The translations under genes were made by a program, and so were the position numbers. A stretch of 39,203 nucleotides of DNA. Origin: Alphaproteobacteria bacterium (lineage in GTDB: Bacteria > Pseudomonadota > Alphaproteobacteria > Rs-D84). Every line of letters starts with the position of its first letter. The first letter of the stretch is position 1. The notes beneath the pieces are model-generated. The model saw only the letters and a program-made list of their open reading frames with translations. It did not search any database and was not told where the DNA came from. This document shows positions 6,671-15,066 of this stretch, piece by piece. The DNA lies in contig WRCA01000007.1 in the NCBI GenBank assembly GCA_009784275.1, positions 1-39,203 on the forward strand, in the 5' to 3' direction.

Positions 6671-8884
6671 ATGAAAAGCCGGTTTTTAGTGTATTTTGCA
6701 TTTGTAATTGGGGTAATGTTTGCATTGCCTGTTGCCGCTGATCCGATTGCTGGATATGACCAGACGACGCCTGTATCGTCTGCGACCGCGCAGTCTCCGC
6801 GCAGCACCGCAACCAGCCCGCGTACCGGGCGCGCAACGCCTTCGCCCGCAGCGGCAAAAGCGGGGGCGACCACCACCGCTACATCCCGTGCTGTTGGATC
6901 GCGCAGCACTGCGTCACGTCCAGCTGCAGAAACTTCTCGGAACGTGGCAGCCAGGCCAGCCAATATCGCCAGAACGGCAGATAACAGAGCAGTTCGCGCG
7001 CGTACCGGCGAAACCCCGGCATCCAGCAGAGTGGGTGTTGTAGGGCCCGCAATTCGCGCCAGCACCGGAACTTCGATCAGTTCTTTGGCCAATCGGCTTT
7101 ACACGGGCAGCTATTCGAATATCATAGACCCGACAACTGGATTAATTTCCGCAGATGCGTACAGCAATTGTTTGGAGTCTTACTATGCATGTATGGATGA
7201 AATCTGCACTGCCAGGAATCCTGGACAGCGCCGCTGTGCCTGTGCCGGACGCGTCAAGACTTTCAATAATGTAGAAGGTCAGCTACAGCAAGCAAGGGAA
7301 GATCTGCTGCGTGTATCTGGCGAATTGTCATTGCTGATTGCATCAAAGGGTAAGGAAATTATCTCTGCATTTACATTAACGGATGCGGAAAAAACTTTGA
7401 ACTGCGTGTCTTGGCGCGAAGCGAAAATAAATAAAACCACCGGTCTGTGGTGCTATAACCATATGGTTGCAGGCACAACTACATCAGGTTCTGGTGTTAA
7501 TGCGACCCATACCTGTCCCAGCGGCTATGAACCACAATATTGCAGTGCCGAAGTCAGCGCAGGCGGTTTGGGACTGGGCATGAATTGGGAACAGATTTTA
7601 AATGGTGCTGATTCCGATATTCTGGCGTCATTGAAAACTTATGCCAGCACGATCGATCAGGTCAATGTAATCACGACGAATGATAATGGAAACCTGTTTA
7701 CTTCGTTCATGAACGTCAATGACATTGTAAATCAGCTGGGCGACATAAACATATTCAATACAACCGAAACCTCGGCGGATTTCCTGGCGCGTTTGTGGGG
7801 ATATAACTTGTTCCAATATGCGCATAACAATGTTTGCAACAGAGTTCTGGATTCTTGCTTTAATGGAATTTACGAAGCATGCGGCACTCCGAAAAACGGC
7901 CAGAAGTGCGCCAATGGGCAAGCCCAATGTCCGTTTAATTACAACAGCATAATTTCTGTAAATAACGATGGCAATGATTTGAACTTTGTAAATCCGGGGG
8001 ATACTTACACCAATACTGCATCGGCAACGTGTTATGGATACACAACAACCAGCGGAGATCCATATACTACCTTGCGCCGGCCGGTCGCGGATGCGCGTCG
8101 CAGTGTCGTGCAAAAGTATGCGCTGGATGCGAATGCAGATTGTGACCTGTACGGGGAAGAGCTGAAAAGACAAGCGCAAAATATGGCGTATCAAAAGATA
8201 GCTGCGACTCAATTGCTGCAGAACAAACGTCTTGAATTCAGAATGGAAGAAGACGAGGCATTTGTCCGCGAATCCAATGCGGCCAAGACGAATTTCAGCG
8301 AATGTTTGTCCGAAGTCTTTGAATGCTATCTGACCCAAGAAGTTGCAAATCCGTCTTGGACTACATCGCGCATAAAAACATACTGTGCCCAGATTGCCAG
8401 CATACCGCGCTGTTACACCACGATGATATGCAATCCGCCGAACTCTAACTTGGCCGCGGTCATAGATGTTCCGGATGCGCAGACTTGCACCGACAGTCAA
8501 GACCCGCGCGAAAATAACTGCCGCAATGTTGTGACACTGAATGAAATTCTGAATGGAATGGCAGGAACTGCTTATCCGAATGGCACATCGGCGAAAAACC
8601 GTGAAGCATGTTTACTGTCACAGTTTGTGCAAGACATTCGCGATTGGAAAAGATGGACCGACAACTGTCCATTACCAACAACCGCAGGCGGAATGGGCGG
8701 ATTCCACCCGACCGCGACGGGATGTAGATGTCCGAACAGCAACGAGAATTGGGACGGCACTACCTGTTGCCCATCAGGAACGAGCGTATCTGGAATAGGC
8801 GGCAATCACCCGACCGCGACAGGTTGTAAATGTTTCAATAATAATACAAGCTGGAACGGCAGTATGTGCGTTGCGAATCCTTAA
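6671..8884 (+). CDS. Large exported Cys-rich protein A (paralogue of the gene at 8975)
   Basis: The 737-residue protein has a signal peptide (MKSRFLVYF to about AAD at residue 24). Start ATG 6671 has AGGAAAGGGG upstream; earlier in-frame starts spoil the signal peptide. Residues 25-155 are low-complexity Ala/Arg/Thr/Ser/Pro and basic. The conserved body begins with a Cys motif (SNCLESYYACMDEIC, then RRCACAGR) and a long helix, continues with a central helical segment (DCDLYGEELKRQAQN), and a second Cys cluster (CLSEVFECY). It ends in two short repeats of the type GGxHPTATGCxC...NWDGTxC. The gene at 8975 shares this order. It is probably a periplasmic or surface protein folded by disulfides. 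Family not recognised; role in an envelope structure is inference. Confidence 0.75.
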   Translation: MKSRFLVYFAFVIGVMFALPVAADPIAGYDQTTPVSSATAQSPRSTATSPRTGRATPSPAAAKAGATTTATSRAVGSRSTASRPAAETSRNVAARPANIARTADNRAVRARTGETPASSRVGVVGPAIRASTGTSISSLANRLYTGSYSNIIDPTTGLISADAYSNCLESYYACMDEICTARNPGQRRCACAGRVKTFNNVEGQLQQAREDLLRVSGELSLLIASKGKEIISAFTLTDAEKTLNCVSWREAKINKTTGLWCYNHMVAGTTTSGSGVNATHTCPSGYEPQYCSAEVSAGGLGLGMNWEQILNGADSDILASLKTYASTIDQVNVITTNDNGNLFTSFMNVNDIVNQLGDINIFNTTETSADFLARLWGYNLFQYAHNNVCNRVLDSCFNGIYEACGTPKNGQKCANGQAQCPFNYNSIISVNNDGNDLNFVNPGDTYTNTASATCYGYTTTSGDPYTTLRRPVADARRSVVQKYALDANADCDLYGEELKRQAQNMAYQKIAATQLLQNKRLEFRMEEDEAFVRESNAAKTNFSECLSEVFECYLTQEVANPSWTTSRIKTYCAQIASIPRCYTTMICNPPNSNLAAVIDVPDAQTCTDSQDPRENNCRNVVTLNEILNGMAGTAYPNGTSAKNREACLLSQFVQDIRDWKRWTDNCPLPTTAGGMGGFHPTATGCRCPNSNENWDGTTCCPSGTSVSGIGGNHPTATGCKCFNNNTSWNGSMCVANP

Positions 8885-8891
8885 AAAATTT

Positions 8892-8917
8892 GGGGTGCCG
8901 ATTGGCACCTCAAGTTT
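8892..8917 (+). terminator. Rho-independent terminator (weak T-run)
   Basis: GGGGTGCC (8892-8899) pairs with GGCACCTC (8904-8911) around GATT, followed by AAGTTTTAT. Lies seven bases after the 6671 gene. Confidence 0.65.
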
Positions 8918-8957
8918 TATCTATTTCTACTAATCGCTTTTTCCGTATAGCTTTTTA

Positions 8958-8966
8958 TGGTATAAT
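8958..8966 (+). promoter_or_regulatory. Extended -10 promoter, predicting a leaderless mRNA
   Basis: TGG then TATAAT (8961-8966). The ATG of the next gene starts nine bases after the box, so the 5' leader would be zero to three bases, consistent with the absence of a Shine-Dalgarno. Confidence 0.65.
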
Positions 8967-8974
8967 TTATAAGT

Positions 8975-11575
8975 ATGAAATTCCGTTTTCTGCCTTTTGC
9001 CTTTTGCCTTTTGCCTTTCGGGGCGTTGGCTGCCGACGTCGCTCCGTCGCGTGCTATTCCTGGAAAACAAACCGCGGTTGAACAACCCGCAAGAACAGAA
9101 ACAGAAACTTTAAATGTCGTAGAGTCACGAACTACAGAATTGCCCGCAGCCCCCGTTTCTCAAGCATCAGCGCGCACAGCGACGGTTTCGCGCACAGCGG
9201 CGACCGCAACTGGCCGTGGGGAATCCATTACCGATGTCAGCCGCCAGGTCGGAAGATCCGCGCGCACAGAAGCGGCCAGCCTTAATGCAACCGCACCAAT
9301 TCGTCGCGCTGGATTAACTTTGCGTCCGACAACGGCGGAAGTCGGCGGTCGCGCTGTTATCCGTGGCACTGGGGTTCAGACAGGCTCTAATATCGGCGCC
9401 GAAAATCGTAAACTGACGGTGCGTGCGGCGACAGTCGGGCCGGAAGAAGTTAGCATCGAAGAAGCATCCCTTGCGACCGAAGCATGTCTTGCGCAATATA
9501 TGGATTGCATGGATCAGTTTTGTTCGGTTATCGATGCCAATCAAAAAAGATGTTCATGCAGCAGTCGCTTGCAGTCTTATTCGCGCATAGAAAATGCGGT
9601 AAAGGAAGCGAATAGTCAGCTGAACGATGTCGCGCAGCGTATACGCTATGTAGGCCTTACCGCACAAGAAATACGCAGTATTATGCAAGCGACCGAAGCA
9701 GAATTGGCATTGCAGAGCACCAAGGACACCACCCAATCCCGTAAAATGTTGGATCAGATTGAAAAATTAATTCGTCAGCCGGAAAATTTTGTAGCGGAAA
9801 ATAACAGCTTTGGTTTGGATCTAGATATAAACTTTGATTCTATGGGCGGCGATATTATGGAATTATTTAATCTGGAAGGAAATTCCGGATCGTTTTCTAA
9901 TTTACGCGGGACCGAGCTTTATAATGCCGCGAAAAAGCGTTGTCAGAATGTTTTGAACAGTTGCAAGACCAGGGGCGCAAATGTTTCCCAGGTAACAGGT
10001 CGCTATGATATGGAAATTGACAAGGATTGCATCGCGTATGAAAAAGGTCTGGAGAAAATGAACCAGACGCTGAAATCGAATGTGCGCTCTGCGACCCAGA
10101 TGTTGCAAAAAGCACGTTTGGCGGTTCTGCAAGATCATAATACTTATGATGCCAAAGGCTGCGTAGGTGCACTGGAACAGTGCATGCATGATGATATGGT
10201 ATGCGGCAGCGATTATGCAAAATGTTTGGATCCGACGAAGCGCTTTATAGACGAAAATGGTCAGGTTATCTTGGGGCAGAATGTTTCTTCGATAAGAAAG
10301 ATGATGAACAACTTTGACAACTCGAAGATAGATACAGGCTTTATCACCAGTGCATGGGGAATGACCGGATATATGAATTGTGATGTGCCGGGACAAAACG
10401 ACGATGGTAAATGCATTGTGAAATACTTGCTGTCGAAAATCGGAATGGGTGATGTGAATTCCGGATTATGCAGACCTGTGTTGGACAAGTGCCGCAGCTA
10501 TACCTATGACGCGCGCGGAAAGTATGATAATAAAAACAGTATTGTAGTGGGCTATATCCAACGTGCGATGACCAATATACGCGCGGCGCAGGAACAGATA
10601 ATTTCTGACTTTGCATCCAGCTGTATGGCAGATATTGCAGTATGCTATTCAAAACAAATTACGCAGATAAACGCTTGGTCGACCAATGCGAATATCCAGA
10701 ACGTTTATGCAGTGTTAAAAGGCGCGTGCCGGAATGTTGCGTTAACATGCAGCTATGCAGTGTTTGCCGCGGATGATTCTATGGCGGGTTGCCCGACAGC
10801 GCCGCTTACTAATCCCCCCTATAGTGCTGCCGATGTCATTGCAACCGTGACGGATGCCCAGCGTCAAAATATCTGCATAGAAAATATTTCGGATATCTTC
10901 TACCAGTCTATGTTGTGTCCGGATAATTCATTCTGGGTACAGCCACAACTGGGCACGAAAATGGGTTCTACGTGGCCGGTTACAGAAACATGCTCTATTG
11001 GCCCCAATACTGGCGACACTTGCTTTACCCCCAATGGTGGCAAATGCACTAATGGCGGTGGTGGTGCTTGCACTGCCAGCAATGGCAACTGCAGCATCAG
11101 TGGCACCACTTGTACTTATACTGGCGTTGTGGGTGTATTTGTGAATGAAAGATGCGTATGTCAAGCGGGATATGGCGTTAATATGGGTCGTTGCGATATG
11201 TGTCCAGCTGGGGCAACTTTCCAACCCAGTTGCGGTGCATATAGTATTGATGGCCAGAAATGCATTATGGTCGGTTGCGGATGTCCGGGTGATAAAATTT
11301 ATAACTCCAGCACAGGCTCATGCGCGTGTCGTGGGGGTGCAGGGGCTATACCTAATGGAGACAGCTGCTGTCCTGTTGGCGAAGTGTATATAGACGCTCT
11401 ACCTGGTTGTGGCACATGCGCTGCTGGTGAAATTTATGATTCTGCAACACGTACATGCAATTGTCCAGCAGGGACAAGTGTTGGGGGTGGCGGTAGTCCG
11501 GTTGCCTCTGGTTCGTCCTGTGAATGTCCATTGGCGACTCCGAACTGGAGTGGCACCGCATGTGTCGGACCATAA
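8975..11575 (+). CDS. Large exported Cys-rich protein B (paralogue of the gene at 6671)
   Basis: The 866-residue protein has a signal peptide (MKFRFLPFAFCLLPFGALAAD, cleavage near 20). Residues 21-155 are Ala/Thr/Arg-rich low complexity, as in protein A. The body starts with EACLAQYMDCMDQFC and KRCSCSSR, aligning with the A motif. A central region has DCIAYEKGLEKMNQ, CVGALEQCMHDDMVCG and CMADIAVCY. The last 200 residues are a chain of Cys-rich modules (CPAGATF, CGCPG, CACRGG, CPAGEIY-like) ending in a module shared with A (CECPLATPNWSGTAC). Together A and B look like tandem duplicates that diverged. Probably exported and disulfide-bonded; EGF-like or TIL-like tail modules are a loose resemblance only. 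Function unknown. Confidence 0.75.
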   Translation: MKFRFLPFAFCLLPFGALAADVAPSRAIPGKQTAVEQPARTETETLNVVESRTTELPAAPVSQASARTATVSRTAATATGRGESITDVSRQVGRSARTEAASLNATAPIRRAGLTLRPTTAEVGGRAVIRGTGVQTGSNIGAENRKLTVRAATVGPEEVSIEEASLATEACLAQYMDCMDQFCSVIDANQKRCSCSSRLQSYSRIENAVKEANSQLNDVAQRIRYVGLTAQEIRSIMQATEAELALQSTKDTTQSRKMLDQIEKLIRQPENFVAENNSFGLDLDINFDSMGGDIMELFNLEGNSGSFSNLRGTELYNAAKKRCQNVLNSCKTRGANVSQVTGRYDMEIDKDCIAYEKGLEKMNQTLKSNVRSATQMLQKARLAVLQDHNTYDAKGCVGALEQCMHDDMVCGSDYAKCLDPTKRFIDENGQVILGQNVSSIRKMMNNFDNSKIDTGFITSAWGMTGYMNCDVPGQNDDGKCIVKYLLSKIGMGDVNSGLCRPVLDKCRSYTYDARGKYDNKNSIVVGYIQRAMTNIRAAQEQIISDFASSCMADIAVCYSKQITQINAWSTNANIQNVYAVLKGACRNVALTCSYAVFAADDSMAGCPTAPLTNPPYSAADVIATVTDAQRQNICIENISDIFYQSMLCPDNSFWVQPQLGTKMGSTWPVTETCSIGPNTGDTCFTPNGGKCTNGGGGACTASNGNCSISGTTCTYTGVVGVFVNERCVCQAGYGVNMGRCDMCPAGATFQPSCGAYSIDGQKCIMVGCGCPGDKIYNSSTGSCACRGGAGAIPNGDSCCPVGEVYIDALPGCGTCAAGEIYDSATRTCNCPAGTSVGGGGSPVASGSSCECPLATPNWSGTACVGP

Positions 11576-11594
11576 TTCTGGGCAAACATATTTC

Positions 11595-11622
11595 TTGAAA
11601 CTATGTTTATTTTTGCTATTCT
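11595..11622 (+). promoter_or_regulatory. dnaX promoter
   Basis: TTGAAA at 11595-11600, 16-nt spacer, TATTCT at 11617-11622. AGGAAG (11631-11636) is the ribosome binding site for ATG 11644. Confidence 0.65.
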
Positions 11623-11643
11623 TTCCGCAAAGGAAGATTTAGC

Positions 11644-13194
11644 ATGGATACTAATTACACCGTTCTCGCACGAAAATACCGCAGCCCAGACTTTTCATGG
11701 CTTATTGGACAAGAAGTTCTGGTTAAAACACTGACCACTGCAATCAATACAGACCGTATTGCTCATGCCTATATTTTTACCGGAATTCGCGGTACCGGAA
11801 AGACCAGCACAGCGCGAATTCTGGCGAAATCTTTGAACTGTTTAAGCGCAGATAAAGCAACTGCAACGCCTTGCGGAACTTGTGAAAATTGCCGCGCAAT
11901 CGCAGCGGGTCAGCATATTGATGTTTTGGAAATAGACGCTGCATCACACACCGGTGTTGATAATATGCGCGATATCTTGGATGCAGCGCAATACCGTCCA
12001 ACGAATGGCAGATTCAGGGTTTATATCATAGACGAAGTTCATATGCTATCCACCAGCGCTTTTAATGCTTTACTGAAAACGCTGGAAGAACCGCCTGCAC
12101 ATGTGATTTTCATTCTGGCGACTACGGAAATTCGTAAAGTCCCGGTTACTATACTTTCAAGATGCCAGCGCTTTGATTTAGTTCGCGTTCCAGTTGAAAC
12201 ACTAAAGAAACATTTTGCTTGGGTTGCGGAGCAAGAAAAAATCGAATTATCAGATGCAGCGAATGAACTGATTGCGCGGGCTGCAGATGGTTCTGTACGC
12301 GATGGATTAAGCCTGTTGGATCAAGCGATTGCGCAGACCGGCGGCAAGGTTGATGAAACTGCGGTCTTGGATATGTTAAAACGCGCGGATCGCGGTGTAG
12401 TAGTGGACTTTATGCAGACTGTGTTGTCTGGCGATGTCGCATCAGCAATTGCAAAAGTTGATCAGCTTTATGCCAACGGCGCTGACCTGGCTATGTTGCT
12501 TAACGATATGATGGAATGGACGCATTGGGCAACACGCATGCATCCAGGATTGCGCGTGGGCGGTACAGATTCCGCGCCTTATACATCAGATCAACGCGAA
12601 CAGATAAAGAAAATTAATGAAACAACAAGCCTGAATACTCTGTCGAGAATATGGCAAGTAATGGTGGCGAGCGTTCCGGAAATGCAAGCAGCAGGAAATC
12701 AAAAACAATGCTTTGATATGCTGGTCGTGCGCCTTATGCGGATTGCAGATATACCCAGCGTGCCAGAGTTAATGAAACAACAGAGCGCAAATAATGAATC
12801 GTCATTACGAGCAGAGCGAAGCAACCCAGCAGCAAGTAATACGAATACAACAAATACATTCAGTTCTCCAACGGATTTGGCTTCTGCGCTTTCCGATGCG
12901 AAAGAATTAATGCTGATGACTCATTGGAGTAACAATATAGAAGTTATTGAATTTTCAGACGGACATATAAAATTTTTTGATCGCAAAGATGATCGCGATT
13001 TTCCAATGAAGTTAAAACAATTCTTGCAAGAAAAAACTGGAAAAATTTGGACGCTTGAAAAAATAGAACAAGCGCAAAAAACCGAAGAATTGCAAACGCC
13101 GGGCGAGATAAAAAAAGCAGAAATAGAAAGCGATCCTGCTGTTGCGAATGCTCTGGATTTATTCGCCGGCGCAGAAGTTGTGGGAGTGAAATGA
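11644..13194 (+). CDS. dnaX: DNA polymerase III subunit gamma/tau (clamp loader ATPase)
   Basis: Cytoplasmic clamp-loader ATPase that opens the beta clamp and loads it at primed DNA. The 516-residue protein has all AAA+ hallmarks: Walker A GIRGTGKT (47-54), the zinc module C66/C77/C80/C83, Walker B IIDEVH (128-133), sensor 1 (ATTE), the SRCQRFD arginine-finger motif and the sensor 2 region (GSVRDGLSLLDQ). Domain III follows to about residue 375. A low-complexity linker then carries a REP-like insertion (residues about 385-397), and the C-terminal 100 residues would be the shortened tau part. The usual ybaB-recR neighbours are absent. Its stop overlaps the start of the next gene (ATGA). A run of seven A at 13110-13116 is a possible slip site. 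Confidence 0.97.
   Translation: MDTNYTVLARKYRSPDFSWLIGQEVLVKTLTTAINTDRIAHAYIFTGIRGTGKTSTARILAKSLNCLSADKATATPCGTCENCRAIAAGQHIDVLEIDAASHTGVDNMRDILDAAQYRPTNGRFRVYIIDEVHMLSTSAFNALLKTLEEPPAHVIFILATTEIRKVPVTILSRCQRFDLVRVPVETLKKHFAWVAEQEKIELSDAANELIARAADGSVRDGLSLLDQAIAQTGGKVDETAVLDMLKRADRGVVVDFMQTVLSGDVASAIAKVDQLYANGADLAMLLNDMMEWTHWATRMHPGLRVGGTDSAPYTSDQREQIKKINETTSLNTLSRIWQVMVASVPEMQAAGNQKQCFDMLVVRLMRIADIPSVPELMKQQSANNESSLRAERSNPAASNTNTTNTFSSPTDLASALSDAKELMLMTHWSNNIEVIEFSDGHIKFFDRKDDRDFPMKLKQFLQEKTGKIWTLEKIEQAQKTEELQTPGEIKKAEIESDPAVANALDLFAGAEVVGVK
12799..12831 (+). repeat. REP-like palindromic repeat inserted in frame in dnaX
   Basis: The stretch beginning CGTCATTACGAGC and continuing AGAGCGAAGCAACCCAG closely resembles the widespread REP-type repeat (CGTCATTGCGAGC...GCGAAGCAATCC). 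It is translated as SSLRAERSNPAA in the DnaX linker, similar in style to rickettsial palindromic elements that sit inside genes. Identification rests on remembered consensus. Confidence 0.7.
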
Positions 13195-13841
13195 AAAATC
13201 CAATTTCACCGTTTAATGATGATATAGAAAAAAATCCCGACAAGGAATATATCGGTGGCCAGTATAGCACTTTTGATATCGAGTTGAGCAGACTGTCGCA
13301 AGATACAAAGGCGAGCAAGACAAAAATATATATAGCCGCCAGAAAAAAAATTTCAAAACAGAAAGCAAAAGAATTCTATGACTATGTTCGCTCGAAATTT
13401 GAAGGTGTGATAAATGGCGATGACGAAATTAATAACAGCTTGCTTAATTTAAAGAAGTTGAAGTTTGCAGAAAAAATTTCTTTGGCGCAGAAAATTATTG
13501 ATACCACAACGGCGATTATAAATGGCGAAAAAGGTGATTTTATTCCAAATATCCCTGTGAAAAAAAATAAAAAAATAGGGCGAATGGCAATTTGCGGTTT
13601 AAAAAATCAATTAGAAATAAATTTGTTTGAAAAAGATTATTCAAATGACATGGATTGGTTGGTGTCCGATTTATTTCATGAATATATACATATCGTTGAT
13701 ATCTATGCACCGCATATTTCTCCGTTGGGTGCGCAAATATCTTGTATATCGCAAAAACATTATTCCAATAAGCCCGGAAAATTACATAATATGAATCCGC
13801 TGGAAATTAATGCGTATGGCGAGTATCATAAATTCAAGTAA
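13191..13841 (+). CDS. HEXXH-motif putative zinc metalloprotease
   Basis: The 216-residue protein has no signal peptide. It holds a zincin-type motif HEYIH at residues 163-167 inside the helix DLFHEYIHIVD, and a downstream NPLEINAY (E205) that fits the third zinc ligand of gluzincin-like enzymes. The N-terminal 120 residues are Lys-rich and helical, with a small domain around KNKKIGRMAICGL. The gene overlaps the dnaX stop by four bases (ATGA), so translation is probably coupled. The pilin-like gene follows after ten bases. The substrate is unknown. It could act on a neighbouring exported protein before export, or be a phage-derived peptidase; both are guesses. Confidence 0.65.
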   Translation: MKNPISPFNDDIEKNPDKEYIGGQYSTFDIELSRLSQDTKASKTKIYIAARKKISKQKAKEFYDYVRSKFEGVINGDDEINNSLLNLKKLKFAEKISLAQKIIDTTTAIINGEKGDFIPNIPVKKNKKIGRMAICGLKNQLEINLFEKDYSNDMDWLVSDLFHEYIHIVDIYAPHISPLGAQISCISQKHYSNKPGKLHNMNPLEINAYGEYHKFK

Positions 13842-13851
13842 AGAGGAAATG

Positions 13852-14319
13852 ATGAGAAAAAAGAACCAAGAATCAGGTCGGTCGTTAATTGAAATGCTGG
13901 GCGTTCTGGCCATCGCGGGTGTTATGACTGCTGGCGCAATAGCAATGTATAATGTAGTGCGAACCCGCCAAATTCGCATGGTTGCAACCGAAGATATGAA
14001 AACAGTTGCTAATAATGCAAAACTGTTGTTTTCTGCGCGCCGCGACTACAGCGGAATTTCGGTTGATTATTTGGTAAAGGCTGGCGCGATGAAGACTGAA
14101 AAAAGTCCGCTGCCGGGCGCGGAATTTTCAGTAATGGCAGAGCCCGGAGTTCGCGAATTTATAATGATGTTCGGCAATTTGGATTTCAGAACTTGCAGCT
14201 GGCTGGCAACGGTAAAGCTTGATTGGGCAGACCGCATAAGTGTGAATGGATATTTCGAATCTGCCGCGACTTACTGCAGAACAGTTGAGAAGAACGAGGT
14301 TTCAATTTGGGTGAAATAA
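13852..14319 (+). CDS. Type IV pilin-like / pseudopilin protein
   Basis: The 155-residue protein starts with a short basic leader and a class III signal: SG|RSLIEMLG, with Glu at mature position 5, then the hydrophobic helix VLAIAGVMTAGAIAMY. This is the prepilin peptidase signature, so the product should be cut after Gly9 and assembled or anchored in the inner membrane. The globular part is short, with a C-terminal disulfide pair (TCSW and TYCRTV). Of two adjacent ATGs I chose 13852 because AGAGGA at 13842-13847 is better spaced from it. No prepilin peptidase, assembly ATPase or secretin is in the window. Downstream the OmpA-like gene overlaps its last 13 bases. Confidence 0.8.
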   Translation: MRKKNQESGRSLIEMLGVLAIAGVMTAGAIAMYNVVRTRQIRMVATEDMKTVANNAKLLFSARRDYSGISVDYLVKAGAMKTEKSPLPGAEFSVMAEPGVREFIMMFGNLDFRTCSWLATVKLDWADRISVNGYFESAATYCRTVEKNEVSIWVK

Positions 14320-14990
14320 AAAAATATTTTTTTGTTTTTTGCCTTTTATTATGCAGCTGCGCTACATATCAAACTCCACCGCGCAGTGAATGGTCGTCGG
14401 TTTTAAAGGGCGCTTCTTTTTCTGAAATGACCGCGGATGCAAAGGTCGCAAAACGCCCGGTGTTCCTGGGGGCAGGGGGAAAATTAATCAGTAATCAGCA
14501 ACTGTCGGTCGGGAATCAGTATGGCGCTGAACCGACGCCAGCCGATATAAATCCCGCGGTATTCAATTACATGGTTGCGCTGGAAAAAGAATTATATGAT
14601 TCCTTACTGAAGCCTGGAATTCAAGTGCAGCGCGTGGGAACGGATGTAGTTTTATTACTGGTGCGGGATGCATTTATGTATATAGATGCGCCGGAAATTT
14701 CTGCGGATGGCGAAGATACTCTGAAAATTATCGCAAAAATTTTGAAGAAATACGATGCGACTTTCATAGAAATTGTCGGTTATACGGATGCGATGCGTGA
14801 TAAGAATGCGGCGCAAGCATTGTCTTTGGACATGGCGCAAAGGATGGCGATATTCTTGGCAAAGCATGATGTTACGCCCGTCAGAATGTTTATATCTGGC
14901 CGCGGCGCTGCGCGTCCGATCGCGGCGCAAGATGACGCGGGGCGTCGTATGAATCGTCGTGTGGAAATAAGACTTTCGCCGGCAAGATAA
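14307..14990 (+). CDS. OmpA-domain lipoprotein (Pal-like)
   Basis: Outer-membrane lipoprotein of 227 residues with an OmpA C-terminal domain. Start is TTG 14307 (GAGG seven bases upstream). The signal KKYFFVFCLLLCSC gives a lipid Cys at residue 18. Residues 19-100 are a linker, and the OmpA-like domain covers about 115-225: VGYTDAMRDKN, SGRGAARPIA and the closing MNRRVEIRL. In the family the domain binds peptidoglycan through an Asp in the TD motif and an Arg in LSxxRA. Here the second reads LSLDMA, so the Arg is replaced by Met and binding may be altered. The gene overlaps the pilin-like gene by 13 bases, suggesting coupled translation. Confidence 0.88.
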   Translation: MGEIKKYFFVFCLLLCSCATYQTPPRSEWSSVLKGASFSEMTADAKVAKRPVFLGAGGKLISNQQLSVGNQYGAEPTPADINPAVFNYMVALEKELYDSLLKPGIQVQRVGTDVVLLLVRDAFMYIDAPEISADGEDTLKIIAKILKKYDATFIEIVGYTDAMRDKNAAQALSLDMAQRMAIFLAKHDVTPVRMFISGRGAARPIAAQDDAGRRMNRRVEIRLSPAR

Positions 14991-15007
14991 ATTTGTAAAA
15001 ATTCCCA

Positions 15008-15035
15008 TTGAAATTCAAAATTAATTGGCTATAAT
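15008..15035 (+). promoter_or_regulatory. Promoter of the Skp-like gene
   Basis: TTGAAA at 15008-15013, 16-nt spacer, TATAAT at 15030-15035. AAGGAAGG before ATG 15067 is the ribosome binding site. Confidence 0.8.
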
Positions 15036-15066
15036 CTTGCCATCCAAACAAAAAAGGAAGGAAATC

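Noticed and set aside
7628-8500. 290-residue antisense ORF within the 6671 gene
   Set aside because: Mirror frame of a strong signal-peptide gene; product is Arg/Ile-rich with no start signals.
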